Assembly: GCA_037176885.1 (NCBI GenBank)
Contig: JAWWNJ010000161.1
Coordinates: 434,001-498,000, forward strand
DNA from: Favolaschia claudopus
Taxonomy: Eukaryota; Basidiomycota; Agaricomycetes; Agaricales; Mycenaceae
DNA length: 64,000 bases
Direction of reading: 5' to 3'
Shown here: piece by piece, positions 1-12,782 of the stretch
Position numbering within the stretch: position 1 is the first letter of the stretch
Layout: each line of letters opens with the position of its first letter
Program-made: the position numbers and the translations under genes
Notes under the pieces: generated by a model
Told to the model about the DNA's origin: nothing
What the model saw: only the letters and a program-made list of their open reading frames with translations
Databases searched by the model: none

Positions 1-82
1 CATGAAAGTAGAAGCCAAGGAGGGTCGGCGTTTGCCGAGAACAATAGTATTCAGCGACCAAGACAACAGTCAGACCAACAAA

Positions 83-1518
<1,436 letters not shown>

Positions 1519-2352
1519 CCTTATCGGTGAGCGTTAAGAAGACGGAGAGAACCAGGAAACGGAGAACCGCTGATCCGGCAGAGGATAAGATGATGGGAGA
1601 TTTCCCGTATACCCAAAGCGTACGAGCTGTGGTATAAATTAGGAACAATTCGAGCTGAACGAAGCATGGATCATGAAATTTTCGACGATGACGACCAGGC
1701 AAGAAATAAAGAAAGAAAAAATGAGGAGACCATGTCACTAACCTGACTCACCTGATAACCTGCATCAGCCAGAGATGTCCTTCGTCCATTCCAGATTGTC
1801 TATTGATAGTTTGTACTCACAAACGTTCCCTGATCAAAGTTTGTCGCTCTTTGCAATTCACCTCTCTGAATCCGAGTCCCGAGGTCCTCGACGTTCAAGA
1901 TTCGGGCAGTCCTTCAAGTATTCCTGACTATCTCACAACCGGGCCGTCGTCGTCTTCGAACACGATGAGGAGGAGTACGGTACCGCCGCTGTGGTCGATG
2001 GTGGTCGAGAGCAAAAAAACACGTAAGTGACGGTCACAAGTCACACCGGCTCTAATTTGCCGAGTGGCCGATTTAGTGTTTGATCTCCAACCACCACCAT
2101 CGATTCTGGGTTAGAATGCTGGGTGATTACAAAAAGCTTGAAACAACGGATCGGCACCTCCCCAACACTTAACTTCCCACAAATGGTCAGGGTCTTTCGG
2201 ATTTCCGGCACAAGTTCCGGATTCAGCACCCAGAAAAAAAACCATCGTTCCGTCATGGAAGCGGAAGCGTGGCCGTCTGCCTCGTGTCCTGTGCGTTGTC
2301 GCTCCTCATCGCTCTTCTTCTCTCAACTCTAGTGCTTCCAGTATCGTTTATC
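1519..2352. other. intergenic, no supported gene
   Basis: Divergent intergenic region between the OYE gene (minus) and the first BTB gene (plus). Short open frames occur on both strands but none has recognisable similarity or a convincing exon chain. It presumably holds both promoters. No clear TATA box was seen. Confidence 0.5.
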
Positions 2353-3273
2353 ATGTCCACCGACCCCTCCTCCGGCGCAGACGCCGTGCCTTTCCCTGGA
2401 CCTCCGTTCGATTCTGCTGATGCGGATGTCATCTTCCGATCTTCAGACGTCATCGAATTTCGTCTGCACAAGGCCCTTCTGTCCCTTGTGTCCCCCGTTT
2501 TTCGCGACATGTTCACTCTGCCACAACCTGCCTCCGAGTCCTCGACGACTCTCCCCGTTGTGGAAGTCACCGAAACGTCCGTCCTGTTTGACAAGGCACT
2601 TCGGTTCTTCTACCCCGGCGCACGCCCCAAGGTCGACAACCCCAGCGAGCTAAGGGATGTGTTGACAGTCCTCATTCACAAATATGACATGCAGGGCGTC
2701 ATCCCCATCGCTCAGCAACACCTCGAGAGATATCTCACTTCCCACCCACTGGCCGCGTACGTCGTCGCGCACACCTTCCAGTGGAACCATCTCGCCTCCG
2801 AGGCGGCGAAAGCATCACTCAAGACTCCCATTCGCAGTGCGAATGCTGCTGCTCCCCGAAATCTTCAGCACTTCTCTGCTTTCGCGTACCACAACCTCCT
2901 TTTCTACCATCATAGCTGCGCCGAGGCTGCCAAAGCAGAGGTGACGTCGCTGCGCTGGATACCCTCTCCGAACGAGTACGTTTGGTTTGGCTGTTCGAAC
3001 TGCGCACGGGCGCCGACGTCTTACTGCCTCGCTGATACTTATTCATGGCGTCCGTGCGCTTGGTTCGACACATATCTCAACAACATCGGTTCTGCTTTGA
3101 TGCAGACGCCTGGCGTCGACCTTGCTGCCCACGCTTCCATCCGCAATGCTTACAAAGCCGCTTCGAAGTGCACCACTTGCCGAGACAAGATCTTCGAGCA
3201 GCTTCATCTGTGGATAAGAGATTCGCTGCAACCTCGTATCGATGCCGCGATAGACAAGGTGAGCAAAAAGTGA
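2353..3273 (+). CDS. BTB/POZ domain protein (paralogue of the 21.1-kb gene)
   Basis: Protein of about 306 aa with an N-terminal BTB/POZ fold: DADVIFRSSDVIEFRLHKALLSLVSPVF, then LPVVEVTE and ALRFFYPG. This is the fungal BTB type that mediates protein-protein contact, often in ubiquitin-ligase adaptors. The second half has paired cysteines (CSNCA, CTTC), possibly a metal site. The chosen ATG at 2353 starts MSTDPSS and matches the start of the paralogue on the other strand; the frame is open upstream, but that part looks like 5' leader. The end is ambiguous: the frame reads DKVSKK then stop at 3273, but GTGAGC at 3259 is a possible donor, with an acceptor CTGTAG near 3317 that would give a short alternative end VELIF. 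Substrate and partner unknown. Confidence 0.8.
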   Translation: MSTDPSSGADAVPFPGPPFDSADADVIFRSSDVIEFRLHKALLSLVSPVFRDMFTLPQPASESSTTLPVVEVTETSVLFDKALRFFYPGARPKVDNPSELRDVLTVLIHKYDMQGVIPIAQQHLERYLTSHPLAAYVVAHTFQWNHLASEAAKASLKTPIRSANAAAPRNLQHFSAFAYHNLLFYHHSCAEAAKAEVTSLRWIPSPNEYVWFGCSNCARAPTSYCLADTYSWRPCAWFDTYLNNIGSALMQTPGVDLAAHASIRNAYKAASKCTTCRDKIFEQLHLWIRDSLQPRIDAAIDKVSKK

Positions 3274-3515
3274 TAAAATCGAGACGGTGTTCTCATCTTC
3301 CATGTTCATTCTGTAGGTTGAACTTATCTTTTGAAACCGGCGAAGTTTCCGCGCATGTACCTAGAATTGTTTTCCATTCAGTCCATTCACCGTACAAGTC
3401 TTTGATCACCCAAGGAATTCCCGCCAGTAAAGTACAAGATAAGAAAACATAACAAACTAATTCTACAGAAATATTCACTCCGTCTTTTCTCTGCGCATCT
3501 TTCCTATACGGTGCC

Positions 3516-4358
3516 TCAGGCCCCGACCAGAAACACGCCCATCATTACGCTCGTCCCTATAAACAGAACATTCGCGGCACTAATGCGAGAGCCGGCATTC
3601 TTCTTATCGTCTGCGTCATCTTTAGTATCGGACGGGGTGGCATCTAGGCTCGAATTCGTGTCGGTAGTATTCGTGTTGGGAGTCGTATTGGTGCCGCCGC
3701 TCGAACCGCCGGAAGTATTCCCAGCCGACGTGGACCCTGAGTTTCCCGCACTCGGCGGTGCGGCGTCGACCACAGTTACTGGTGTGAGGCGGGTGATCAC
3801 ACCGGGAGCGGAGTTGCATGAGGCAATGAATTCTGAGGTGGTGATTGAATCAACATTCAATGACGACTCGAACGAACGAAGAATGATTGCAAGAAGAGAT
3901 TGAAGAACGAAAGTTAGGTGATAGAAACATACTATTCGCCTGGGTTTGTAAGGATTCGATAGTGAACACGCTGGCGTCGGCGAGACAGTTGTAACACGTC
4001 AATGCTTCGCTCAACACAAGCTGAGTGCAGAAAGTCCCCGTGAAAGTGAACGTCTAGAGCGCTAGATGTCAATGATGCGAAGGCGAGAAATTTCCTGAGA
4101 AACCTACGTTGAGCGCACTCTGTAATAGACTGCATGATCCAGCGCAACGAGGTGTGATACCGTTAGATATGGGTAGGCCGAGAATTTGCGCTTGTGGGAG
4201 AGTGGGTGCAGCGCGTTCAAAAGGGTTTGAGATTGGACTTGGTGCTGGGTGCCCGAAGGATACTGGGATTGCGGTGAGATGAGACGACAGGGTGAAGGTG
4301 ACTGCGACGTACCAGTGGCGAGTACGAATAAAGAGAGTAGAGGAGCGAAGCCGTACAT
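3516..4358 (-). CDS. secreted Ser/Thr-rich protein, probable GPI anchor
   Basis: Four exons, 4358-4313, 4244-4108, 4053-3933 and 3832-3516, give 206 aa. The N terminus MYGFAPLLSLFVLATA is a signal peptide. A central domain with six cysteines follows (CAGSCSLL, FTGTFCTQ, LTCYNCLAD, FIASCNS). Then comes a Ser/Thr/Gly/Asn-rich spacer of about 70 aa, likely O-glycosylated, and a hydrophobic C terminus (VLFIGTSVMMGVFLVGA) of the kind replaced by a GPI anchor. It is a typical fungal cell-surface protein of unknown function. All splice junctions keep frame; the last intron is 100 nt. Confidence 0.75.
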
Positions 4359-4507
4359 GATGATGAAGAGCGTTCAGGCAAAGAAAAGAGGATGGCGTAG
4401 AAATTCAAACGGCAGCCGGTGCCAACGGTCGAATGGAAGCAAGAGAGGGGAGAGAAGGGTGAATGGGCGGGACCAGCGATGGATGAGCCTGGAAAAAAGC
4501 ATTCGGT

Positions 4508-4514
4508 ATATATA
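4508..4514 (-). promoter_or_regulatory. possible TATA box of the GPI-anchored protein gene
   Basis: A TATATATA-type run on the minus strand, about 150 bp upstream of the ATG at 4358. Position fits a fungal core promoter if the 5' leader is about 120 nt. Inference from sequence only. Confidence 0.35.
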
Positions 4515-5409
4515 GACGCGCCAAGCATGTCTGAAGAGATCGGCATTCGACAGGGAAGAAGATCGGGAGTAACCGCCGTTCACCTTGGGCGTCAGAAAAT
4601 AGCTGGACGGATCAAAAGGATTCGCCCTAGGTACAGCATTTTTCTTCATAAAGGACCGAGAATGAGTAATTGTGCGGTGGGTCCCAGAACCGAAGCTCTT
4701 GGCTTATCGGTTGTCGAGTTGTGTCCGGGTAAAACCACTCCGGAGGTTTCCACGTCGAATAGTCGTACATGTCGCATAGAGTGACGATTTAGAGCATCCC
4801 AAGAGGGGGAAAAGGACGGCAAACAAGTCCGTGACGATCAGACTCTGGACTCTAGATTGGAAGGTAGTCGACAAGTCCCAGTATTCGTTCCACTGGCAGG
4901 AATTTGACATCTTTGGGTGGGTTCAGGGATCCAGAATTTAGAGCTGAAAAGCCAGAGAAAGTTGGGACAGACGTTGAAGTCCGAAATTTAAGCGATTTTC
5001 TGGGCGATAAGGTCGAATTCAACGCCGTCGGTGGGCGTCGCCCACAGCGTCAAGGACAAGCAGGACAAATCATCGAGATCGATCAGATGGCGGCATGTCT
5101 CCCGGCAAGTCAAATAAGACCAAAGAACCAGCTTCGGCCGAAATAAAAATCCATCCAAAATCCATCGAAGCGATTCGTTGAGAGACAAAAAGGCTGGAAA
5201 TAACTTTCGGAAACTCCAGCGAGGTTAGAATGATTCTCTTATGATGAAACGAATTTTCGTCTTCGAAGATTCGGTCAAAAATCTCCGACTCACTGAGTTG
5301 CACATAGAGCAAACATAGAGACATTTGAAGCGAGACAACAAGTTATCGTTAGATGCAAGCGTTATTTTAACAGGCCCGCAAGATGTCGGCTAAATGAATT
5401 GGCCCGATA
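4515..5409. other. gene-free stretch
   Basis: About 0.9 kb between two minus-strand genes. Short frames occur on both strands, none supported by homology, exon structure or codon pattern. It holds the upstream region of the GPI-anchored gene and the 3' flank of the next gene. Confidence 0.45.
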
Positions 5410-6693
5410 TTAGCGTCGGAATGGGCGAGACAGGCAAAGCCCAAACAAGAAGCAAAGAAGCAAGAAATTCAACCCCGGTACGCCGAGACTGCTTGCCCCG
5501 GAAGTTCTTTTGACCATCTCGACGGCGCGGGCCTCTGCATGCTTAGCCGGAGTGGTGAGCACAATCGCGTCGAGGTCTTCATGTTCGAAATACGACAGTG
5601 AGCACAGATTGAAAGAAGGATCGAGATCCGAAAGTCGACTCACCGAAATATGCTCCAAGTTCCCCAGGAATATTCGTGACCGTAACCGTGTGTTGTGTGT
5701 GGTCCAAGTTCGCTGCGAAATATGCGAGCGTGTTGTCCTTCTCGCACGCGTGCTCAAAAGCTCCGCCGCATCCCGACACGCCGTTGAATGTTTCGGGAGC
5801 GCGGTCGTCCAGAGTGACGGTGTAGAGCCCGTGGCGGTCGGTCTTGTCGCCCAAGATGAAGATCGCGGTGGCTGGAAGGAGAGTTACGAGTGAGATATAA
5901 GGACGATTGAGGGAACAGAACTTGCCCGTAAAATTGAGGGAGACTGAAGCACCATCACCGTTCGTGTACCGCGAATATCCACCAGAGAACAGGGGGTTGA
6001 ACACGTTCTCCTGCAACACAAATTCAACGAATTCCCGCACCTAGACATGGGAAGAGTACGCACCGTCCAGTCACCGGTGTAAACCAACCGTTCGTCAGTC
6101 TCTTCCAATGTGGTGTTCACCAATTTCACACTAATCGAGAATCAAACGGATATTTAGGGATAAAAAAGGTTGGAATAGTGAACATACCCAGCCGGCGCAA
6201 TATCAACCGTAGTCTTCACAGAATCTACTAGCAAATCTTTGCCTTCGCCACGACGCTTTGCTCCGAGGTTGATTACTTTGACGGTATGTTCCTTGTACAG
6301 GAGCTTGTTGGCGTGGAACAGAAGATGTTGCGAAACGTTTTGCGCTGAATGTGCGCTACGCGTCTCCTTCCACCCGTCTATATCCACTTCGTATGACCCG
6401 AAAGCGGGCCCCGCAGCGCCGAAGAGGAAGAACTCGGATCCTAAGCTAATATTCAGACCAACGAGATAGATTCTGTAGTCGTTCCACACACCTTTGAACC
6501 CGAACTCAAACGACGCCCCGCTCACATTCGTCCTATGGAAAGTATCGTCAAACCAGATATCCAAAGCCGGGTCGTGAGCGGCGGAGGGGTCGGGGGTGGT
6601 CCAGTGGCTCTGGTTTGGATAGGTGATGAGGGAATCGAAGTCGTCAATGGTGAGGTTGAACTTTTGAACGTGGTTGTGCTGGGGGCGCGGCAT
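5410..6693 (-). CDS. surface protein with two beta-sandwich-like repeats
   Basis: Six exons, 6693-6492, 6440-6188, 6130-6064, 6010-5926, 5871-5644 and 5576-5410, give 333 aa. Two halves share one layout: a first module (FNLTIDDFDSLITYP ... FEFGFKGSEFFLFGAAGP.FGSYEVDIDG) and a second (VNTTLEETDERLVYTGDW ... VSLNFTATAIFILGDKTDRHGLYTVTLDD). This arrangement is common in agaricomycete surface proteins and suggests galactose-binding-like beta-sandwiches, an inference. Several N-glycosylation sequons are present. The C terminus is hydrophobic (LNFLLLCFLFGLCL) and then basic, so it is membrane-anchored. No signal peptide is visible at the chosen ATG; an upstream exon or a leaderless form is possible. 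Intron 4 starts with GC (CGG|GCAAGT) instead of GT. Confidence 0.7.
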
Positions 6694-7115
6694 CGTTAGA
6701 CCAGGATTCAGCAGCGGTGCAGGTCAAGGCTGGAGACGAGATGAGCGGAGAGGACAACCCGCACAAGCCCCACGATGACGGCACGTCGTCGGGCTAACCG
6801 AGCATCGTGTGCACCTTGGGGCAGTTTATCTCGTGACCGCATCAACTGACCGCGGTTGCGTTGAAAAAACGTAAGTTCAAGCTTCGAATTTTGAATTGTG
6901 TTGTTGGGATAAAAATAGCACCAGTATTGAACATGAAAAGTGAAGATGTTCAAGGGCGCGAGCGGCCACTATAGCGTCACTGCGCTCCGGCAGCGCTAAT
7001 TTGGCTAGAAAATGCAAAGTGCTTTATCGGAACGTAACTATGACAACAAACTCTACGGCAAACTCTCAGAACTACTAGTACCTTTCTCTTCGAACTGACG
7101 CAGGCTGATCAGCGA
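6694..7115. other. intergenic
   Basis: About 0.4 kb upstream of the beta-sandwich protein gene and downstream of the lectin gene. No supported gene. A minus-strand frame near 6710-6800 encodes a short hydrophobic stretch that could be a missing signal-peptide exon, but no splice arrangement could be fixed. Confidence 0.4.
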
Positions 7116-7988
7116 TTAGTTGGACTTGGCAAGCTCGAACGACCAAAGCTGGTTCTCATTGGGGTCGAGCTGACCCCACCATCCTTGGATCTTGGTGCCG
7201 TTGGTCGAGGACCTGAGAATATTTTCATGCGTCAGCCACCAGCCAATCTGACAAGTAATGAAAGTTCAACGCGCCCACTGTCAAGGTCCAGGTAGTCTAT
7301 TCACACCGGTGTTATTATACAGACAGACAGACGACGTGTGGATCCACTCACTCCCGGAGCCTAGGTTGCGGACCCTACGAAAGATCATCCAGTCAAACTG
7401 AGGGACCCAATGAAACGCTCGGAGCACATACTTGTAGTAGTTGTCCTTGATCTTCACAAACTCCCACTCCTGATACTCGGGGGTGGGGTCGGAGGCTTTG
7501 CTGGAGGCCGTAACGGGGGTACCGTCAGTACCGTTGCCTGTTACAAGGCTGAGCTTGCCCCGCCCATACATAATCTTAGAAGTAAGACTGGCCTCCGCTG
7601 ATCTCGAGTAAAGTTCCACTGCCAATGTTGATGATATAGTAGGAGTCGACTCCCTCACGGGTGGTGGGCACGATGTTCCAGATCTGGTTCTTGTACTCGT
7701 CGTACTTGGAATCGAGAGGCTCCCAGCCTTGAACTCTAGCTCCTGAACTCGCAATGTGAATATTGGAGAGTGTCTATCGGCACGATGTCAAAATGCTCAC
7801 CGTCCTCCTTGTTAGTAAGAACTGCGCCAAGCATGAAAGCATGAAACGAAAAAATTATTTACCACCGTCGAGATCAACTCGGGTGTGGGACTGGAAGTTG
7901 GTGATGGTGTCTGAGAGTGCGTGAGCATACTGATCAATGTCGGTGAAGAGGGCCAGGACGACGTACAGTTGCCGTTGAAGATGGGCAT
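7116..7988 (-). CDS. ricin B-type lectin domain protein
   Basis: Single beta-trefoil lectin of 167 aa, cytoplasmic or leaderless (no signal peptide), as usual for mushroom R-type lectins. Eight exons: 7988-7967, 7910-7863, 7821-7801, 7742-7589, 7548-7432, 7374-7352, 7296-7275 and 7212-7116. The three QxW-type motifs of the family are seen: NQIWNI, YQEWEF and NQLWSF, one per trefoil lobe, with sugar-loop sequences such as YLDLDSGSSTNGTKIQGWW. No catalytic toxin A chain accompanies it. Two introns are very short (41 and 40 nt); the 40-nt one (7588-7549) is the weakest junction and could instead be a frameshift. The intron at 7274-7213 starts with GC. Likely role: carbohydrate binding in defence or development, by family. 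Confidence 0.85.
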
Positions 7989-8057
7989 GGTGAATTGAAG
8001 ATGCTTGGATTGTGCAGATGAGTATTGGACTGAGGCAAGAGGCAAAGATGCGTTGGC

Positions 8058-8064
8058 TTTTATA
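8058..8064 (-). promoter_or_regulatory. TATA box of the lectin gene
   Basis: TATAAAA on the minus strand, 70 bp upstream of the lectin ATG at 7988, in the context AGTATAAAAGCC. A good core-promoter match, suggesting a strongly or conditionally expressed gene. Confidence 0.6.
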
Positions 8065-8605
8065 CTGGAACTCTCGTGGGTCCGCGGGGACGAGGGTGGC
8101 ACCATTTCATGCTAATTTGACGATGTCGGTAGAGCTCGTCGACTCTTTCGAGGAAGATGAGCAAACGTTGGCTTCCGATGAGCGCCGGGCAGGTGTTAGG
8201 CAGGCCATCATGAGCTGGAGGTTATACCCGACGCTTCTTTTGGATGAAGCGTAGAGTTAGCTCGACGTCGAACGCGTGTGCCGAACAAAAATGGCCCCAT
8301 AGCGCCAAGCTTTGAATGAAATCAGGACGTTGAGCAGAGGCGGAACGACGCTGAATGAACTAAGAATCCCGCGGCTCACTCGAAAAATGAAGGACGTGCG
8401 CGATGCAATTGCTAAGACCGTCAGCTAGGGAAACCTCCTACTGTCAATGAACTGGCACCCCACAAAATCGAGGGGCCAAGGTAGAATTAGTGCGGCTGTC
8501 CAGCACAAAGGCTGAGTTGAAACTGTCGGCGTCAGATACTGTAAGAATTGCGTAAGAATGCAAGCGTTAAATTACACTCCACAACGCGCAAAGTAGACTC
8601 AACAC
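8065..8605. other. intergenic
   Basis: Promoter-side flank of the lectin gene and 3' flank of the DAHP synthase gene. No supported coding region. Confidence 0.45.
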
Positions 8606-11586
8606 TTAGGCTGGCCGGTTGACAACGGTATGCTCCTGCGTGAAGCTTGCGTGATGACCTCCTGAACCATCTTCCGCACAGCTAATCAATTCATTCGGTC
8701 GAAAACTAGATATAAACACGTCATAGATTGCTTCGAACTTACGCAGAGGCCTGACGACTCAGCTCCGCGTAAACAACATCCGCCTGTTTCCCGCCGCCCC
8801 GCCTTTCCTTTTTATAATGATTCGAGATCATGAATGCCACATCTTGATGAAAAAAGTTCACGCACGTCAGCAGCGAAAAAGACATGATCCAAATGACAAC
8901 TCACCAAGACTCTGCTCGAAATTCAACCGCGGGTCACAGAAAGACTGTGATACGTTCAATGAAATGAAGTCATGATAAGAGGGCCGCAGCACGCACCTGA
9001 TACCTCATCGGCAACTGCTCCTCCCCAAGCTCCATACTCCCCCCAACACACTCCGTCACGCTGAACCCCTCCTCATTCAGCTCGCCCGTGAACTCGAGAC
9101 TCACCCCGCCGAGACGCGAGTTGCATTCGACGTGGATGCGCAGGCAGGAGGTGAGCTCGCTGATGATGGTGCCGAAGTGGCGGGTTTTGAGGCCGGAGGT
9201 GGAGGTTTGTGTGCTGCGAGAAAGATAAATAAGTTATAGTAGGGGGAGAGGGAGAGGGAGGGATGCGGGACAGAGAGAAAACAGCGAGACGTACTTTCCG
9301 TGCATCGGATCACACACCCAAACGACGCCGTGCCCGGAGGCTTGGACTGCCTTGATATGCGCCGCCAGGTGGTTGTCGATCTACGAGATATCATCAGTGT
9401 GTATTGAGCCATTGCGAAGATACCACCCACCTTGCCCGCTCCGTATCTCGTTATAAGCGTAACCCTTCCCGGCTCCTTATCGGGATTGACGACTGTAAGT
9501 GCAGTATCAGTGAACAACTCATTCAGAAAGAATATTCGAATGATTTCAATGAAGAAGTGACGCAGCACGAAAACAGACAAACAGACAGATAAGCAGTCTC
9601 AAGAAAAACAGGGACCGAAAGCGAATGGAAAAAAAGAAACAAAAACCCACCATCCAACAACCTAACCAACTCCCCCCCCTCCATACTCGGCCCCACCTTC
9701 ACCCCAATCGGATTCCGTATGCCCCTAAAATACTCGACGTGCGCGCCCGTGAGCTGCCGCGTGCGGTCGCCGATCCAGAGGAAGTGCGCGGAGGTGTTGT
9801 AGAATGCTTTTGTCTTCGGCTTGGCGGCGTTCTTGTTTTGGTTTTGTGGTGCATGGGTTGGATCTGGCGTGATGCCGGCCCCGGGGAGGGGGAAGGCGCG
9901 CGTGAGCGCTTGTTCGTATTCGAGCATCAGGCCTTCGTGGCTATTCCATTCCAATTCATTTCATTTCGATGAGCTCGTTGATGATATAGGAAAAAAAAGG
10001 AAGAGCAGAGAACAAAAAGAAAGAGAACAAAAGAGAAGAGAAGACAAGACAAGGGGAGTTACGCACCTAGTATAAAAATCCACCTCCCCAACCGTATCCC
10101 GCCCCCCACCCCTCTCGAACGGCGAAGCCGCAGCGCCCGATTCCGCGCCGATGGTGCGGCTGAAGTCGAGTGCGTCCGAGAGGCCGTCGACGATGGTTTC
10201 GAATTCTTTGCTGCGGTGGGATGCGAGAGTTAGGATTTTTCGGGTGAGGTTTGGGGGTAAATAATTAAAGAAAAGGAGTGTGAAGAGAAGAGAAGGGAAG
10301 GGAAGGGAGGGAGGGAGGAGACGCACCGGAGGGAAGGCGAACGGACGTGCGAGAGGGACCAGTCGCTGGATGGATGAGTTTAGTTTAGCTTCCATGTAAA
10401 AAGGGAGGGTTAGGATGGCTGGCAGGGGGTCTCACCGCGGATGATGGAGGGAAGCGAACCCCGAAGTAAGGAGCCCGCGCACGTAGTTGATTGTGGTGGC
10501 GGAGTGGAAGTATGCGCTGAGAATTAGAGTTAGAGTTAGGTGGTGAGGTTGAATGCAACCTTGAGAGGCTCACCTGAGAAGACGCTCCGGATCGGGGGTA
10601 CGGTCGTTCACGTCGAGCCTATTATGCGTCGATAAATCGTGAGTTTGGATGGCAAAAATAAGCTGATCTGACTCACCCGTTCACGTTATCCCCTCTGTAT
10701 TTGCAAAGCACAATCAATATTCGCCAATGAACACCAATCGCAAGAGAAAACGAAAACTAAACGCACCTGAAGCTAAGCACCTCCCGCCCCCCGATCTTCT
10801 CAGTGGGACTGCTGCGCGGTTTCGCGTATTGGCCTGCGATGCGGCCGATTCGCACCTTTACAAGATAATTTAGTGACGTGGGATCGGGATGAAAGAAGAT
10901 CGGGGTGAAGGAAGATTGAGAGGAGAGGAGAGGAGAGGAGGAGACGGACGCACAACGGGGAGCCGGGCGCCCCAGATGAGGATGAGCGAGAAGGAGAGGA
11001 TGAGCCCGATTTTGGCGGAGATGTTTTCCTAAGGGTGGTGGGTGAGGAGGAATGAGGAATGAGAAAGAGGAAGATGGAGCGAGCATATGCTGGATTTGAC
11101 GTACGTGGGTGCAGGCGTCGAAGCTCTCTGCGCCTACAGAGAACGAGAGTCAGCCTTCGACGACAATGGTATGTAGCATAAGCAAGACTCACAATCGCCG
11201 GCGTGTAACAAGAAAGCCTCGTTTCGCTGGACCGCGCTCAGTTGGTATCGCAGGCGTTCGATCTGGATGGAAGTCGATCAGAATAGCTATAGGAAATCAT
11301 GCTTCGACGAGAAACTCACCTCAGACGGCGTGACCAGAGGCGGTAGCTTTTCGATCTTGGAGAGCACTCTGTGAGGAGATGGCAGATGGGTATTTGTCTC
11401 ATTCTACACGCAACGGAGACTCACCTGGAGAGGTGCGTCGAATCGGGATATCCCACATCCTGCGAAAAAAAAGAATTGGCATATATTACACGATGAATCC
11501 CAGGAGGGCACTCTGAGATTCATACGTACCTGAGCGATTGCCTTCGTTTTCCAGGAGGCAGGAGACCAGGCGTCGGAGGCAGACAT
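8606..11586 (-). CDS. 3-deoxy-D-arabino-heptulosonate 7-phosphate synthase, class II
   Basis: Condenses phosphoenolpyruvate and erythrose 4-phosphate, the first step of the shikimate pathway to aromatic amino acids. Assembled from 19 small exons; 533 aa with all phases consistent. Class II signatures seen: [14 protein letters not shown] (metal-binding Cys), [104 protein letters not shown]. The start [19 protein letters not shown] fits the family. Introns are mostly 50-126 nt; the longest is 158 nt. The end is ambiguous: reading through gives a stop at 8739-8741 (509 aa), but a perfect GTAAGT donor at 8742 and an acceptor at 8682 add 24 residues ending VVNRPA. Confidence 0.95.
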
Positions 11587-12782
11587 CTTGAGCGCACTTA
11601 AGGTCTTGAGAAAGGAAATGTCGACGTGGTGGCCGTATGAGTCACAGAGCCAAATCTGTTGTTTATTTGTGGTTTGATACGTCTCGCAGATTGCGACGAT
11701 GCACTCGGTGTCGAGTAGCAGCGCCTGAAGCGATCGAGCTGGTCAAAGCGAGTAAGTAATGTCGAACTCGTGCGGGTGAGAAGGAGGAAGGAAGCGGAGG
11801 AAGGGAGGTTAAGTCACACGTGATTCGGGGAAGTTATATGATGGCCGATGAATGAGGTAATACCGTCCTTACGGCTTACCGTGCAGATAGAAATTATCCG
11901 CTCGGTGTAGATGGCAGATGCCCGGTGCAGATACTCGCAATAGGTCAGATCTATCCCAATATCGCGTATTCTAATTTTCTGCCATACAGAGAAATATGAC
12001 GCGTACTCGAAAAAAACACGACCATACAAAGAGTACCCGGCTTTTTTGGGGTTAACCAAACAATGCAGTACAGACCACTCCTCGAAATAACCCTCCCCAC
12101 TGTACGGTAGAACCTTCGCACACACCCCAAAAGTGCGATCCCCGCTCGTTTCCCCCAACGAGTTCGTTAGACTTCGTTTCCGTTCTAACCCCCAATGCCG
12201 AGATACCGCCTCTGAATATATCGACCTGTCGTAAAATGTTCAAGCTTCTCCCGCATCTCGCATTCGACCCTTCAGCTTCAGGTGGTAGCTAGAAGAAACA
12301 CCTCAACGCTACAATATTAATGCCTGCCGAAGGGTGAGAAAGTCGCGATCGTGGGAATGCAGGGAAAGAACGGTTAGCCTGGATGAAGCGTCCGACGTCC
12401 GTGGATGACCGAAAATGGTGGGTGATGGTCGTAGAGAGATGGTTGAAATGTCGGTTTGAAGCCAGAACTAACAAAAGACGATGGAAGCTCGGATAGCGCT
12501 CGAGAGGGGCCTATCGGCCCTATCCAGGTCGCCTGAGCCAGCTGGATACAGTAGCCTTTGAGAATGGTTAGAACTAAGACCGGAAAGAGATCAGCACCAT
12601 TTCGCAATAGGAACACTTGAAGCGTGTCTCGAGTCGGTGAGCATGGTGGTTCACGGTCAAGGATGGTTGGCAACTCCCGTTTGATGATGATGGGAAGAAG
12701 CGACCGTAACGCCGGTCACACCTCTTGCTCTCCACTCCCATCGTCTCGATCCCTTTGTTTCGTGCCTGCTCCTCCATTCATC
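11587..12782. other. divergent intergenic, no recognised gene
   Basis: About 1.2 kb between DAHP synthase (minus) and the F-box gene (plus). A minus frame at 11814-12158 and another at 12052-12243 are open but unlike anything recognised. They are left unannotated. Confidence 0.4.

Noticed and set aside
7116..7988. Ricin-like toxin
   Set aside because: Only the beta-trefoil lectin part is present; there is no ribosome-inactivating domain or signal peptide.
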